NCBI RefSeq assembly: GCF_000482725.1
Contig: NZ_AXWP01000025.1
Location: 56,023 to 120,022, forward strand
Direction: 5' to 3'
From: Psychromonas arctica DSM 14288
Lineage (GTDB): Bacteria; Pseudomonadota; Gammaproteobacteria; Enterobacterales; Psychromonadaceae
Length of the DNA stretch: 64,000 nt
Part shown: in pieces, positions 38,708-48,683 of the stretch
Position numbering within the stretch: position 1 is the stretch's first letter
How the letters are laid out: each line of letters begins with the position of its first letter
Position numbers and translations under genes: made by a program
Notes under the pieces: generated by a model
The model's input: the letters and a program-made list of their open reading frames with translations, nothing else
Database searches by the model: none
What the model was told of the DNA's origin: nothing

Positions 38708-38971
38708 TTATACTTCGGCTTTATCAATCATCTCTTGGTCAAACAATTGCCCCTTGAATAGGTTTTGTAATACATCTTTATTACTTGCAACATATAACCC
38801 TAACTCTTCCAGTTGCTGGTCATCCAATGAAACTGGACTCTGGCTTAAGAACAATGCAATTTGATCAGCGCTATCTAACATTTTATCGTATGCATCTGCT
38901 TCTTTCTTACTGGTAAAGGTCATTTTTTCAACACCTTTTCTTTCTACTATGTATTTAATGATGACTGCCAC
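38708..38971 (-). CDS. yebG: YebG-like SOS-regulated protein
   Basis: 87-aa small protein. VAVIIKYIVERKGVEKMTFTS and KKEADAYDKMLDSAD match E. coli YebG, a DNA-damage-induced protein of unknown activity. The GTG at 38971 is chosen because AGAGG is 5 nt upstream and family members start there. A longer frame from 39040 adds 23 unlike residues. A LexA-like sequence lies 29 bp upstream. Confidence 0.85.
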   Translation of the reverse strand: MAVIIKYIVERKGVEKMTFTSKKEADAYDKMLDSADQIALFLSQSPVSLDDQQLEELGLYVASNKDVLQNLFKGQLFDQEMIDKAEV

Positions 38972-38999
38972 GGTGGCCTCTTTTAATAACGAATTAAAC

Positions 39000-39015
39000 A
39001 TGGTTTTATATACAG
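39000..39015 (-). promoter_or_regulatory. Imperfect LexA box upstream of yebG
   Basis: On the minus strand CTGTATATAAAACCAT matches the consensus CTGTATATATATACAG in 12 of 16 positions. The left half is perfect and the right half is weak. yebG is a LexA target in E. coli, so the site is plausible. Confidence 0.4.
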
Positions 39016-39102
39016 TAAAACTATTTGTAATAGAATGCAACTTTTGTCATCTTAAAATTAGTTTGCTATCCTCCATTAATGTAAAATTATTGATAATAAA
39101 CA

Positions 39103-39696
39103 ATGCAGACAATTATTTGCAGTCACTGTGACTTAGTATCACAAAAACCAATCTTAGCGCCTGGCTATGTTGCAAAATGTGCACGCTGCGAGCGTATTCT
39201 TTACAAAAATAAAGCGGTTAATGCGAATAAGTTATTTGCCTTATCAATAACGGCTTTACTGATCTGTATTCCGGCCTTTTCATCACCTCTGATATCTATT
39301 CACTTATTAGGCGTTACAGAAGAAGCGAATCTATTACAGGGTGCAATAATGATGATTGATATTGCTCCTCTTGTCTCTTTTGTGGTGCTATTTTGTGCGG
39401 TTGTTGCGCCAACATTGTTAACTGTATGTATTGCCTTTAGTAGCGGCTGTGTGGTGTTTAACAAACGTCCCTCTTTATTAAACTCTGTACTTAAGTTAAC
39501 TGCTATTTTATTCCACTGGTCAATGTTAGAGGTATATCTCGTTAGCTTTATGGTCGCTGTTTTTAAATTAATTAGTTATGCTGATGTCTATTTTAATAGT
39601 GGACTGTATTTTTTTGTGGCATTACTGATACTAAATATGACGATGCTCTGTGAATATAGTAATACAAAATATTGGGAATATTCACGTAATGAGTAA
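39103..39696 (+). CDS. LetA/PqiA-family membrane protein, first half
   Basis: 197 aa. A zinc-ribbon-like start (CSHCDLV and CARCERILY) is followed by about four membrane segments, from LFALSITALLICIPAF onward. This equals the first of the two PqiA units of E. coli LetA (YebS), the membrane partner of LetB in phospholipid transport across the envelope. Here the two units are separate genes. It overlaps the next gene by 8 bases. Assigned mainly from similarity plus the letB and rsmF neighbours. Confidence 0.85.
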   Translation: MQTIICSHCDLVSQKPILAPGYVAKCARCERILYKNKAVNANKLFALSITALLICIPAFSSPLISIHLLGVTEEANLLQGAIMMIDIAPLVSFVVLFCAVVAPTLLTVCIAFSSGCVVFNKRPSLLNSVLKLTAILFHWSMLEVYLVSFMVAVFKLISYADVYFNSGLYFFVALLILNMTMLCEYSNTKYWEYSRNE

Positions 39697-40321
39697 GCTA
39701 TTAAAACCCGGTATCAGCGCCATGCAACAGGGTACGCAATTATGCAGGGTCTGTACCATGGACTCTTCGATTTCAGCTAACACAACGCATTGCCCTTATT
39801 GTGGTAGTCCAATTTCAGTGCGCATCAAACATAGCCAACAAAAAACCTGGGCCTTGCTGCTGACCGCGATGGTTTTTATAATCCCTGCCAACCTATACCC
39901 TATTACCTATTTACTAAAAAATAGTACACTTTATCCTGATACTATTTTTTCAGGTATAATCAGCTTATTTGAAAGTGGTATGATAGGCATTGCCTTGATT
40001 GTTTTTATTGCCTCTATTCTGGTACCTATTTTAAAGATTATTGCACTTTCTTTCATTTCACTCGCAGTGCATTTTCAATGGCAGCTGTCACCTAAAAAAC
40101 AACTTTTTGCTTTCAAAATAGTTGACTGGGTAGGACGTTGGTCAGTACTCGACCTATTTGTTATATCAATCATGGTAGCCGTCTTCGATAAGGGAAACTT
40201 TTTGTCTGTTTACCCAGGTATCGCAGCTACTTCATTTACCGTTGTGGTTATCACCACATTATTTGCTGCGCAGAGTTTTGATACTCGTTTAATATGGGAT
40301 GCTAACACCAATGCAAAATAA
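39689..40321 (+). CDS. LetA/PqiA-family membrane protein, second half
   Basis: 210 aa from the ATG at 39689, which overlaps the previous stop. Zinc ribbon CRVCTMD with CPYCGSP, then four membrane helices including NLYPITYL, and VDWVGRWSVLDLFVISIMVAVF, a strongly conserved PqiA segment. It corresponds to the second half of LetA. The start of letB overlaps its end, so the three genes form a coupled operon. Confidence 0.87.
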   Translation: MSKLLKPGISAMQQGTQLCRVCTMDSSISANTTHCPYCGSPISVRIKHSQQKTWALLLTAMVFIIPANLYPITYLLKNSTLYPDTIFSGIISLFESGMIGIALIVFIASILVPILKIIALSFISLAVHFQWQLSPKKQLFAFKIVDWVGRWSVLDLFVISIMVAVFDKGNFLSVYPGIAATSFTVVVITTLFAAQSFDTRLIWDANTNAK

Positions 40322-42992
40322 CCCTACTGACCAAGCAATTATTGCTAAGTCACGTTCAATTTCCCCAATTTGGTTTTTACCTTGTATTGCAGCCCTATTA
40401 GGCATCTGGATTTTATTTCAAAATATCACCCATAAAAATGAACAAGTCACTATTCACTTTAAGCGTGCCGACAGTATTATCGTTGATAAAACAAAAGTGA
40501 GATATAAAGGTGTCATTGTTGGAACAGTAAAGAAAGTGGAGCTCGATGAAGTAGATGGCGTTAATGTTATTGCAGAAATAGAATCTCATGCCGTATTTCT
40601 ATTGAAAAAGAAAAGTCAATTTTGGTTAGTTTCACCAAAAGCTTCATTAACGTCAATATCAGGTTTAGATACTTTATTTTCAGGAAGCTATATCAATTTA
40701 TTACCCGGTGAAGGTGAACCAGAAAACGAATTTAATGCCACTAATGAACAGCCTATTAATATTCCTGAAAATGCATTATTACTTACGCTTAGAAGTAAAA
40801 GTGCAGCGTCAATCAATGTAGGTACCCCTATTTTCTACAAAAAGATACAAGTTGGGGAAGTCGCCCGCGTTCGCATTGATAAGTCAGGGCAATTTATCAA
40901 TATTCAAATATTTATTGAAAGTAAATATAGTCATCTGGTCAAGCAACAAAGCCGTTTCTGGAATATTAGTGGGTTAAATGCCAACCTGTCGCGTGCAGGT
41001 ATTGATTTTAAACTAGATAGCTTAACCGCGCTCATTGCTGGAGGTATTACTTTTAATAGCCCTGCAGCTTCTTCACCACCGGAAGCCGATAAGCAATATC
41101 AGTTATTTGATAATATTCACGACAGCGAGCAAGGCTTGTCGATTTTATTAAAATTAAAAAACACTCATAATTTACCAAACCGAGCAGGCATTTTATTTAA
41201 GGGTCATGGTATTGGACGAATCGATAAAATTCGTTACGACAGTAATAGCCAATTATTTTTAGCTGAAGCAACGATTAACCCCGCATTTTCTGAAATGATG
41301 ACAGAAAACGCACAATTTTGGATAGAAAAAACGACCCTTTCATTTTCTAAAATAGAAAACCTAGGTAATATTATTACTGGCGATTATATTAGCTTCACAC
41401 ACAGTCAACATTACCAACAAGAAGTGCCACAATCGGAATTTGTATTAGCACAGCATAAAGATTCACACAACGAATATACGACAGTCACGCTGACAGCCGA
41501 CAATGCTGACGGTTTAACGGAAGGTGCACCCGTCACCTATAAAGGCCTAAGCATTGGCAAAATAAGTACACTACAATTGAGCAAAGACAGTCAACATATT
41601 AAAGTGTTGCTCAATATACAAAATCAATTTGCTTACTTGATCACCCCACAAAGTAAATTTCACTTATCAAGTGGTCTAGATTTCAAGGCATCCTTAACTG
41701 GGCTTGAGCTAAGTAGTAAACCGATACAACATATTATCCAAGGAGGCATTACCTTATATAATAGCCAGCGAGTACTAAAAAAACAGGTCTTTGAAAAGCA
41801 AGCTTCAGCAAGCAATACATTTAATACACCTTTTTATTTATATTCATCTAAAGAAACGGCTAAGCTTGGTAAAAATGCATTTGCTTCACCACTTAATGTT
41901 TCATTGCTAAGTAAAGAGTTACCTTCTGTCAGTGTCGGATCACCAGTCTATTATCATAAACTACAAGTCGGTGAAGTAAGCGCTTTAGCACTGCATGATT
42001 CAAGCTTAATGCAAACGAGCCTTAAAATTAATCCACAGTTCAAACATTTAATTTCAGATAACACCGTCTTTTGGAATATTAGTGGTATTAAGGTTGACGC
42101 GAGCCTTTCCGGTATCAATATCAATACAGATTCTTTGTTAGCTATAGCTGCAGGCGGTATCGCACTTGAACTTTCTTCAAAAGCAACCGGTAATAAAGTG
42201 AGCACAGGCCAGTATCGTTTATTTGATAGTTTCCAACAAGCAACCAATCCGCCTAAACAATTAACACTGACCTATGACGACGCCTATGACCTAAAAACGG
42301 GTAATCAAGTAAAACTGCAAGGTTTAGTGGTCGGTAAAGTCAATCAGCTTAAACTTAGCAAGCACAATAAAGTCATTGTTTCATTGGATATAGAGCCTCA
42401 ATATTTTAATAAAATAGCTAAGCAAGGGAGTAGATTCTGGATTGTACGCAGTAATATTTCATTATCAGGCACTAAAAATTTAGACACCTTAATTAGTGGT
42501 GTGTTTATTAATGTATCACCCGGCAAAGGCAATGCAATGACAACCTTTAAGGGTGAAACAAATGAACCCTTATTAGCACAGCATAAAACCGGTCTGCCAA
42601 TCACTTTATTAGCCAATAATGCTGGCTCTACTGATGTTTCAAGTCCTGTTTATCATCGTCAAATACAAATTGGGGAAGTCATCGATAAACGTTTAAATAA
42701 CAACGCATCGGGTGTTGAAATTGTTATTAACATATACCCTCAATATGCACACTTGATCCGTACTAATAGTGTTTTTTGGCCTGCTTCTGGTTTTAACTTA
42801 GACATTGGCATTACCGGTGCGGCATTAAAATCAACATCACTGTCCTCACTGCTTAAAGGTGGCATTAATATGAGTACGCCTGATGACCAAAAATTACAAC
42901 CCGCAAGCAATGCATTCTCTCGCTTTAAACTGCAAATAGAAATAGAGGATGAATGGTTACAATGGAAAATGAAAATTCCCAACGGTAATTAA
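40311..42992 (+). CDS. letB: LetB (YebT) MCE-repeat envelope protein
   Basis: 893 aa (E. coli 877). One N-terminal membrane helix (SPIWFLPCIAALLGIWILF) is followed by seven MCE domains. Each carries a VxYxGxxVGxV-like signature: VRYKGVIVGTV, IFYKKIQVGEV, ILFKGHGIGRI, VTYKGLSIGKI, VYYHKLQVGEV, VKLQGLVVGKV, VYHRQIQIGEV. LetB hexamers form a tunnel across the periplasm for lipids. The ATG at 40311 aligns with the E. coli start better than the one at 40299. Seven signatures show the full length is kept. Confidence 0.95.
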   Translation: MQNNPTDQAIIAKSRSISPIWFLPCIAALLGIWILFQNITHKNEQVTIHFKRADSIIVDKTKVRYKGVIVGTVKKVELDEVDGVNVIAEIESHAVFLLKKKSQFWLVSPKASLTSISGLDTLFSGSYINLLPGEGEPENEFNATNEQPINIPENALLLTLRSKSAASINVGTPIFYKKIQVGEVARVRIDKSGQFINIQIFIESKYSHLVKQQSRFWNISGLNANLSRAGIDFKLDSLTALIAGGITFNSPAASSPPEADKQYQLFDNIHDSEQGLSILLKLKNTHNLPNRAGILFKGHGIGRIDKIRYDSNSQLFLAEATINPAFSEMMTENAQFWIEKTTLSFSKIENLGNIITGDYISFTHSQHYQQEVPQSEFVLAQHKDSHNEYTTVTLTADNADGLTEGAPVTYKGLSIGKISTLQLSKDSQHIKVLLNIQNQFAYLITPQSKFHLSSGLDFKASLTGLELSSKPIQHIIQGGITLYNSQRVLKKQVFEKQASASNTFNTPFYLYSSKETAKLGKNAFASPLNVSLLSKELPSVSVGSPVYYHKLQVGEVSALALHDSSLMQTSLKINPQFKHLISDNTVFWNISGIKVDASLSGININTDSLLAIAAGGIALELSSKATGNKVSTGQYRLFDSFQQATNPPKQLTLTYDDAYDLKTGNQVKLQGLVVGKVNQLKLSKHNKVIVSLDIEPQYFNKIAKQGSRFWIVRSNISLSGTKNLDTLISGVFINVSPGKGNAMTTFKGETNEPLLAQHKTGLPITLLANNAGSTDVSSPVYHRQIQIGEVIDKRLNNNASGVEIVINIYPQYAHLIRTNSVFWPASGFNLDIGITGAALKSTSLSSLLKGGINMSTPDDQKLQPASNAFSRFKLQIEIEDEWLQWKMKIPNGN

Positions 42993-43023
42993 TTTAACTT
43001 TATGTTATCTTTCGCGAATTTTT

Positions 43024-43215
43024 ATACCATTACGCTGCTGAAATGGTCAGTGTTTTGATTTAGAAGTTAATGTATCCACTCGGTCAATAGCTAATTATTG
43101 GCATTGAGATCAATACAAATATTAACTTTATTAACTTTATTAACTTTATTAACTTTATTAACTTTATTAACTTTATTAACCACCAAAATGATCGGTAACG
43201 TAAGTGAATTGGTAT
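43024..43215. repeat. ATACCA-ended repeat between letB and rsmF
   Basis: 192 bp from ATACCATTACGCTG to a right end that reads ATACCAATTCACTTACGTT on the other strand. The ends resemble the MITE-like family, but the inside is different and holds a 9-bp tandem repeat. Confidence 0.45.
43121..43180. repeat. 9-bp tandem repeat (ATTAACTTT), 6.7 copies
   Basis: Six perfect copies of ATTAACTTT plus ATTAAC, without a mismatch, 60 bp upstream of the rsmF start. Perfect short arrays are prone to slippage, so copy number may vary between isolates. Confidence 0.95.
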
Positions 43216-43240
43216 TAGTGAGCACTCTTTAAGGATTGAA

Positions 43241-44683
43241 ATGGATAGTAATACGTTTATACCACAAGCATTTATCGATAAAATGAGTACGATTTTGCCA
43301 GCTCATTTAAATATTGACGATTTAGTGGCTAGCTGCCGACGCCCTCTACGCCGAGCTATCCGCATTAATACGATTAAAATCAGTATTGAGGCATTTTTGG
43401 TCATTGCTGAAAATAAGAATTGGCAATTGACGCCTATCCCTTGGTGTACAAATGGATTTTGGATAGAACTTGATGAACAGCAATGCCCTTTAGGTAATAG
43501 TGCGGAACACTTGGCAGGCCTATTCTATGTGCAAGAAGCAAGTTCAATGATGCCGGTGTCCGCACTTACCCACCACTTCCAAGGTTCAGCACAATCCACC
43601 TTATTAGATGCCGCAGCCGCACCTGGCTCCAAAACAACACAATTAGCAGCCGAAATGAACAATCAGGGCTTGATCATTGCTAATGAATACTCATCAAGCA
43701 GGATCAAAATGTTGCACGCAAATATACAACGTTGTGGTATTAAAAACGTTGCCTTGACACACTTTGATGCCAACGTATTTGGGCAATGGTTACCTAACAC
43801 TTTTGACGCTATTTTGTTAGACGCCCCTTGCTCTGGTGAAGGCACAGTACGAAAAGACAAACAAGCAATGAAAAACTGGGGGCAAGGTGCGATTGAAAGC
43901 ATTTCAGCCACTCAGAAAACACTCATTGAAAGTGCATTTCAGGCGCTTAAACCCGGCGGAGTAATGGTCTATTCAACCTGTACTTTAAGTCTAGAAGAGA
44001 ACCAAGAGGTTTGTTTGCACCTACAGGAAACCTACCCTGAGCAAGTTGAATTCTTATCATTAGGTGATTTATTTAAAGGGGCAGATAAAACAGTAACAGA
44101 GCAAGGTTTTTTACATATATGGCCGCAAGTTTATGATACAGAGGGGTTCTTTGTAGCAAGCATTAAAAAGACTGGTCATGTTGAATCCCCTCAAGCAAAT
44201 AAACGCTTAGGTAAGTTTCCTTTTCAGCCTGCCGCTATAACAACGAAAGAAAAATTATTTAACTATTTTCAGCAACAATTTGGTATCACCGAAATAGAGG
44301 GGGTTTTATACCAACGAGATGATGAGTTTTGGTTATTCCCAGAAAATATAATTCCTTTGATTAATGAGTTACGTTTTTCTAGATTAGGAATAAAAATTGC
44401 CGAGCAATTTGGCAAAGGACGCAAATCAGGCTTCAAATGTACCCATGAATTTGCCACCTGTTATGGCCAACAAACAACATCATCGATTAACCTATTAGCA
44501 CATCAAGCACGAGAATACTTTCAAGGTAGAGATATCCATGATATCGATACTAAAAATAGCAAGGGCGAAGTGTTGCTGAGTTATCAGGGGTATATTATTG
44601 GCCTAGGTAAATCACTCGATAACCGTATTAAAAATAGTTTGCCAAGAGATCTGATCATAGATAAGAATCTATTTGAACAGTAA
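43241..44683 (+). CDS. rsmF: 16S rRNA m5C1407 methyltransferase RsmF
   Basis: SAM-dependent RNA cytosine-5 methyltransferase, 480 aa (E. coli 479). FYVQEASSMMPV, DAAAAPGSKTTQLA (SAM binding), the catalytic LLDAPCSGEGTVRKD and VYSTCTLSLEENQEV with the second Cys. A PUA-like C-terminal part follows. AAGGA lies 5 nt before the ATG. The letA-letB-rsmF order is as in E. coli. Confidence 0.96.
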   Translation: MDSNTFIPQAFIDKMSTILPAHLNIDDLVASCRRPLRRAIRINTIKISIEAFLVIAENKNWQLTPIPWCTNGFWIELDEQQCPLGNSAEHLAGLFYVQEASSMMPVSALTHHFQGSAQSTLLDAAAAPGSKTTQLAAEMNNQGLIIANEYSSSRIKMLHANIQRCGIKNVALTHFDANVFGQWLPNTFDAILLDAPCSGEGTVRKDKQAMKNWGQGAIESISATQKTLIESAFQALKPGGVMVYSTCTLSLEENQEVCLHLQETYPEQVEFLSLGDLFKGADKTVTEQGFLHIWPQVYDTEGFFVASIKKTGHVESPQANKRLGKFPFQPAAITTKEKLFNYFQQQFGITEIEGVLYQRDDEFWLFPENIIPLINELRFSRLGIKIAEQFGKGRKSGFKCTHEFATCYGQQTTSSINLLAHQAREYFQGRDIHDIDTKNSKGEVLLSYQGYIIGLGKSLDNRIKNSLPRDLIIDKNLFEQ

Positions 44684-44709
44684 TTATACGTGTTAATGCT
44701 TGAAAATAA

Positions 44710-44738
44710 GATTAGCTGGCTTTAGGGGCCAGCTAATC
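44710..44738. terminator. Hairpin terminator between rsmF and the glycosyltransferase gene
   Basis: GATTAGCTGGC / GCCAGCTAATC, a perfect 11-bp stem with a 7-nt loop between convergent genes. The T-rich side is on the minus strand, so it best ends the polysaccharide operon. Confidence 0.65.
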
Positions 44739-44802
44739 AATCATTGATAGCAGTGTTTGATACCTGAAGGGTTAAGCAATAATAAAAAATAAGCGATTAT
44801 AT

Positions 44803-46206
44803 TTAGTAGGCATTTTTATTTACAAAACCTTTGAAAACGGTCATGAAAATAATTTTTATATCAAAACTAATTGACCAAGTTCTAATATATTCTAAATCGA
44901 ACTCAACGCGTTTTTCCATTTTATCAAGTGTATCCGTTTCACCACGCCATCCATTAATTTGCGCCCAGCCCGTAATACCGGGTTTGACGATATGGCGTAA
45001 CATATAAAAATCAACTAACTTTCTATATTCTTCATTGTGGGCAACAGCATGTGGGCGAGGCCCAACTAATGACATACTGCCAGACAACACATTAATGAAT
45101 TGTGGTAATTCATCCAACGACGTTCTACGTAAGAAATGCCCTAACTTGGTGATACGAGAATCCCCCTTTACCGCTTGTTTCACAAAAGAACCATTATCCA
45201 TCGAATTCATGGAACGAAACTTCCATACATTAATAGGCCGCCCGTCTAAACCATAACGCATTTGCTTGAAAAAAACCGGCCCAGGAGAATCTTTTTTGAT
45301 AAGCAAGGCAATGATTAACATCGGTAAAGCAATGACAGATAAAATCAATACTGCACCGACTACATCTTCAATACGTTTGATTAAACTTGCAGGCCCTGTC
45401 ATTGGTGATTCATAGACACTAATAGTTTGAATCGAACCCACATTAGATAAGCGCGAGTTAATTAAATTAAAAGTAAAAAAGTCAGGTACTAAAAACACAT
45501 CAACCGTCGTATCACCTAATGATCGAAGCAATTCCTCAATGCGCTTTTGAGCAGCCAAAGGGAGTGCAATATAGATGACATCGATTTCTCCGGCCTGCGC
45601 AGATGCTAACCCTTGGCTAATATCTCCTAGCAAGCAATCCATGTGCTTGGTGGTAGAACGATGATCAGCTCGATCATCGTAAAAGCCGAGTAATGTAAAC
45701 CCAGTTTCAGGCTTATGAATAAGTTCATCTGCTAATAGTTCACCCGAAGATGTTAAACCAAAAATAGCGACTTTCTTAGTGTAATACCCTGCTCGTCTTC
45801 GTTTGAATAAAAACAGGTAAAAAAGAATTCGCCAACCAGCCAGTGCAAAACAGTTGATGATGATCCAAGAGCCGATAATCACTCGCGAAATATCTACGCT
45901 GGTTTTACTAAAGAATAGAAAGATAACGACACTAAAAATGCCTGCCACCCAGGATAAAAAAGTATAACTGGTGATACGAGAGAACTCTCCCACTCGCCAG
46001 CTACGGTAGAGCATTTGGCTTTCAGCAGAAAATGCAAAACCAAGTGAAGCGATTAAGCCAACCACCAAATAAGTATCTGTTAATTGTTCACCTTTAAAGT
46101 GAACAATTAAAAACAGAGTTAATTGGATAATGACAAAATCAATGCAACGGTATAATGCTGAATATGCATGAGCACTATTATCTTTAACATTGTGTTGAAC
46201 AGGCAT
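44803..46206 (-). CDS. Undecaprenyl-phosphate sugar-1-phosphate transferase (WcaJ-like)
   Basis: 467-aa polyprenyl glycosylphosphotransferase that starts a polysaccharide repeat unit on undecaprenyl phosphate. Four N-terminal helices, a CoA-binding-like middle domain (KKVAIFGLTSSGELLADEL), and the C-terminal transferase with PGPVFFKQMRYGLDGRPINV, RRTSLDELPQFINVL and LVGPRPHA. Glucose-1-P is the likely donor by analogy with WcaJ, but galactose is possible. It is the last of three genes in this short block. Confidence 0.9.
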   Translation of the reverse strand: MPVQHNVKDNSAHAYSALYRCIDFVIIQLTLFLIVHFKGEQLTDTYLVVGLIASLGFAFSAESQMLYRSWRVGEFSRITSYTFLSWVAGIFSVVIFLFFSKTSVDISRVIIGSWIIINCFALAGWRILFYLFLFKRRRAGYYTKKVAIFGLTSSGELLADELIHKPETGFTLLGFYDDRADHRSTTKHMDCLLGDISQGLASAQAGEIDVIYIALPLAAQKRIEELLRSLGDTTVDVFLVPDFFTFNLINSRLSNVGSIQTISVYESPMTGPASLIKRIEDVVGAVLILSVIALPMLIIALLIKKDSPGPVFFKQMRYGLDGRPINVWKFRSMNSMDNGSFVKQAVKGDSRITKLGHFLRRTSLDELPQFINVLSGSMSLVGPRPHAVAHNEEYRKLVDFYMLRHIVKPGITGWAQINGWRGETDTLDKMEKRVEFDLEYIRTWSISFDIKIIFMTVFKGFVNKNAY

Positions 46207-46303
46207 TTACTTCCCTTTAAAACATTTTTTTCGATAAGTTGAAGCCATAAAAGTAGTCATATATGGGTATTATTTCAACTTATAAACGGTTTTAATGCAC
46301 GTA

Positions 46304-47554
46304 TTAAATAATACCGCGTGTATCTATCACCACTTTTGTTGCAAACTGAGTGCGATCTGTTGATTTAAATTGCTTATGATCCACTAAGACGACGACAACA
46401 TTTGCTTTGTCTAAAGCATCGCCCAAGGAAGAAAGTGTTACACCAGATTCTGACAAAGAAGTAGGAAGTTGCTTAATATTAGGCTCAACGGCAATAATAT
46501 CGCCTAGCCCTTTAGCAACGAGGTCTTTAACGATTTCTAACGCAGGACTTTCTCGCAAGTCATCAATATCTGCTTTAAAAGATAATCCTAAACAAGCAAT
46601 AACAGGACGTTTGAATTCATCTGCGGCTTTACATATCTGATCCACAACATAATGTGGTTTAGCATCATTAGTCAAACGTGCTTGTTTAATTATTTTTGCT
46701 TCTTCAGGGCAACTATCAACAATGAACCAAGGATCAACAGCAATGCAATGCCCACCAACACCCGGTCCAGGGTTAAGAATATTCACTCGTGGATGTCGAT
46801 TCGCTAGCTTAACCAGTTCCCACACATTAATTTTTAACTTATCACAGATAACAGAAAGTTCATTAGCAAAGGCAATATTAACATCACGGAATGAATTCTC
46901 AGTCAGTTTTGCCATTTCGGCTGTACGCGCATTGGTAACAATGCACTCACCACGTACAAATTGTTCATACAATTGTATCGCCAGTTGGCTACATGCGTCA
47001 GACATGCCACCAATCACGCGGTCGTTTGAAACGAGTTCAGTTAATACATGTCCAGGTAAAACTCGTTCAGGGCAGTGAGCCACTTTGATATCGGCAGCGT
47101 CGCCTTTATCCTGAGGGAAAGTTAAGTCAGGTCGAGCCAACTTTAACCAACCCGCTAACTTTTCAGTGGTCCCAACAGGAGAAGTTGATTCTAAAATAAC
47201 TAGATTACCCTTAACTAGCACGGGAGCAATCATATTTGCAGCGGCTTCGATATAGGATAAGTCAGGCGAATGAGATGACGTAGCGTCTTCCTTGAAAGGA
47301 GTCGGCACCGCGACCATAAATACATCCGCAGGTTCAGCGGTTGTTGTCGCACGAAGTTTGCCAGTGGTTACAACACTTCGAACGACGATGTCTAAATCAG
47401 GCTCTACAATATGTATTTGACCTGCATTAATGGTATTAACCGCATCGGCATTAACATCAACGCCTATTACGTCAAAACCACGAGAGGCAATCACAGCAGC
47501 GGTAGGTAGTCCAATATAACCTAGACCGATAACAGATATAGTTTTAAATGGCAT
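46304..47554 (-). CDS. wecC: UDP-N-acetyl-D-mannosamine dehydrogenase
   Basis: NAD-dependent oxidation of UDP-ManNAc to UDP-ManNAcA, 416 aa. N-terminal Rossmann SVIGLGYIGLPTAAVIASRG, the central helix with LTENSFRDVNIAFANEL, and the catalytic Cys in GPGVGGHCIAVDPWF. It directly follows wecB (7 bp), which supplies its substrate. The same pair occurs in enterobacterial common antigen and capsule clusters. Confidence 0.95.
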   Translation of the reverse strand: MPFKTISVIGLGYIGLPTAAVIASRGFDVIGVDVNADAVNTINAGQIHIVEPDLDIVVRSVVTTGKLRATTTAEPADVFMVAVPTPFKEDATSSHSPDLSYIEAAANMIAPVLVKGNLVILESTSPVGTTEKLAGWLKLARPDLTFPQDKGDAADIKVAHCPERVLPGHVLTELVSNDRVIGGMSDACSQLAIQLYEQFVRGECIVTNARTAEMAKLTENSFRDVNIAFANELSVICDKLKINVWELVKLANRHPRVNILNPGPGVGGHCIAVDPWFIVDSCPEEAKIIKQARLTNDAKPHYVVDQICKAADEFKRPVIACLGLSFKADIDDLRESPALEIVKDLVAKGLGDIIAVEPNIKQLPTSLSESGVTLSSLGDALDKANVVVVLVDHKQFKSTDRTQFATKVVIDTRGII

Positions 47555-47561
47555 TTTTTAT

Positions 47562-48683
47562 TTAATCCTTTAATAATTCTTTAACAATACGAGCACATGC
47601 AAAACCATCACCATAAGGGTTATGCGATTTAGCCATTGTTTGATATTTTTCATCATCAGTTAATAACAAAATAGTTTCTGAAGTAATACGTTGAACGTCC
47701 GTGCCGACTAATTTTACTGTGCCAGCTTCGATAGCTTCAGGTCTTTCGGTGGTATCTCGCATCACTAAAACCGGTTTACCTAAAGATGGGGCTTCTTCCT
47801 GTACACCACCGGAATCGGTAATAATAAGATAACAGCGGTTCATGAGATATACGAAGGGCAAATAATCTTGAGGCTCAATTAAAAACACATTATTCAATGT
47901 ACTTAATAGACGATTAACAGGCTCTCTTACATTGGGATTCATATGCATTGGGTAAACAATCTGCACATCGGGTTGTGCTTTAGCAATATTAGCCAATGCT
48001 TCGCAAATACGTTCAAATCCACCACCAAAACTTTCTCGACGATGTCCTGTCACTAAGATCATTTTTTTATTACTATCCAAAAAGGGAAACTGCTCAGCCA
48101 GAGAAGTTTGTAAGCCAGTATCCGATTCTAATTTTTGTTTAACCCATAACAAGGCATCAATAACAGTGTTACCCGTCACAACAACATGGTCATTGGGAAC
48201 ATGTTCTCTAAGTAAGTTAGATTTTGATAATTCGGTAGGGGCGAAATGATAGCGGGTTAATACCCCAGTCAATCTTCGATTTGCTTCTTCAGGCCAAGGA
48301 GAATACAGATCACCGGTACGCAATCCTGCTTCTACATGACCAATATCAATTTGCTTATAAAAAGCAGCTAATGAGGCAGAGAAAGTCGTCGTTGTATCCC
48401 CATGAACAAGTACAACATCAGGTTTAAAGTCATCCAGTACCTGCTTGAGGCCATTCAATATATTTTCGGTTACATCGAACAAATCTTGCCCTGGCTTCAT
48501 GATATTTAAATCATAATCGGGCTTAATGTTAAACAACTGCAAGACTTGATCTAACATTTCCCTATGCTGAGCAGTCACACATACTTTACTCTCAATTCCA
48601 GGCTCTGCGGCAAGCTCATGAACCAAAGGCGCCATTTTTATTGCTTCGGGGCGTGTACCGAAGACTGTTAACACTTTTTTCAT
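47562..48683 (-). CDS. wecB: UDP-N-acetylglucosamine 2-epimerase (non-hydrolysing)
   Basis: 373 aa. Converts UDP-GlcNAc to UDP-ManNAc. Begins with [20 protein letters not shown] and has [38 protein letters not shown] and [20 protein letters not shown]. It is first in the operon with wecC and the glycosylphosphotransferase. Confidence 0.96.
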   Translation of the reverse strand: MKKVLTVFGTRPEAIKMAPLVHELAAEPGIESKVCVTAQHREMLDQVLQLFNIKPDYDLNIMKPGQDLFDVTENILNGLKQVLDDFKPDVVLVHGDTTTTFSASLAAFYKQIDIGHVEAGLRTGDLYSPWPEEANRRLTGVLTRYHFAPTELSKSNLLREHVPNDHVVVTGNTVIDALLWVKQKLESDTGLQTSLAEQFPFLDSNKKMILVTGHRRESFGGGFERICEALANIAKAQPDVQIVYPMHMNPNVREPVNRLLSTLNNVFLIEPQDYLPFVYLMNRCYLIITDSGGVQEEAPSLGKPVLVMRDTTERPEAIEAGTVKLVGTDVQRITSETILLLTDDEKYQTMAKSHNPYGDGFACARIVKELLKD

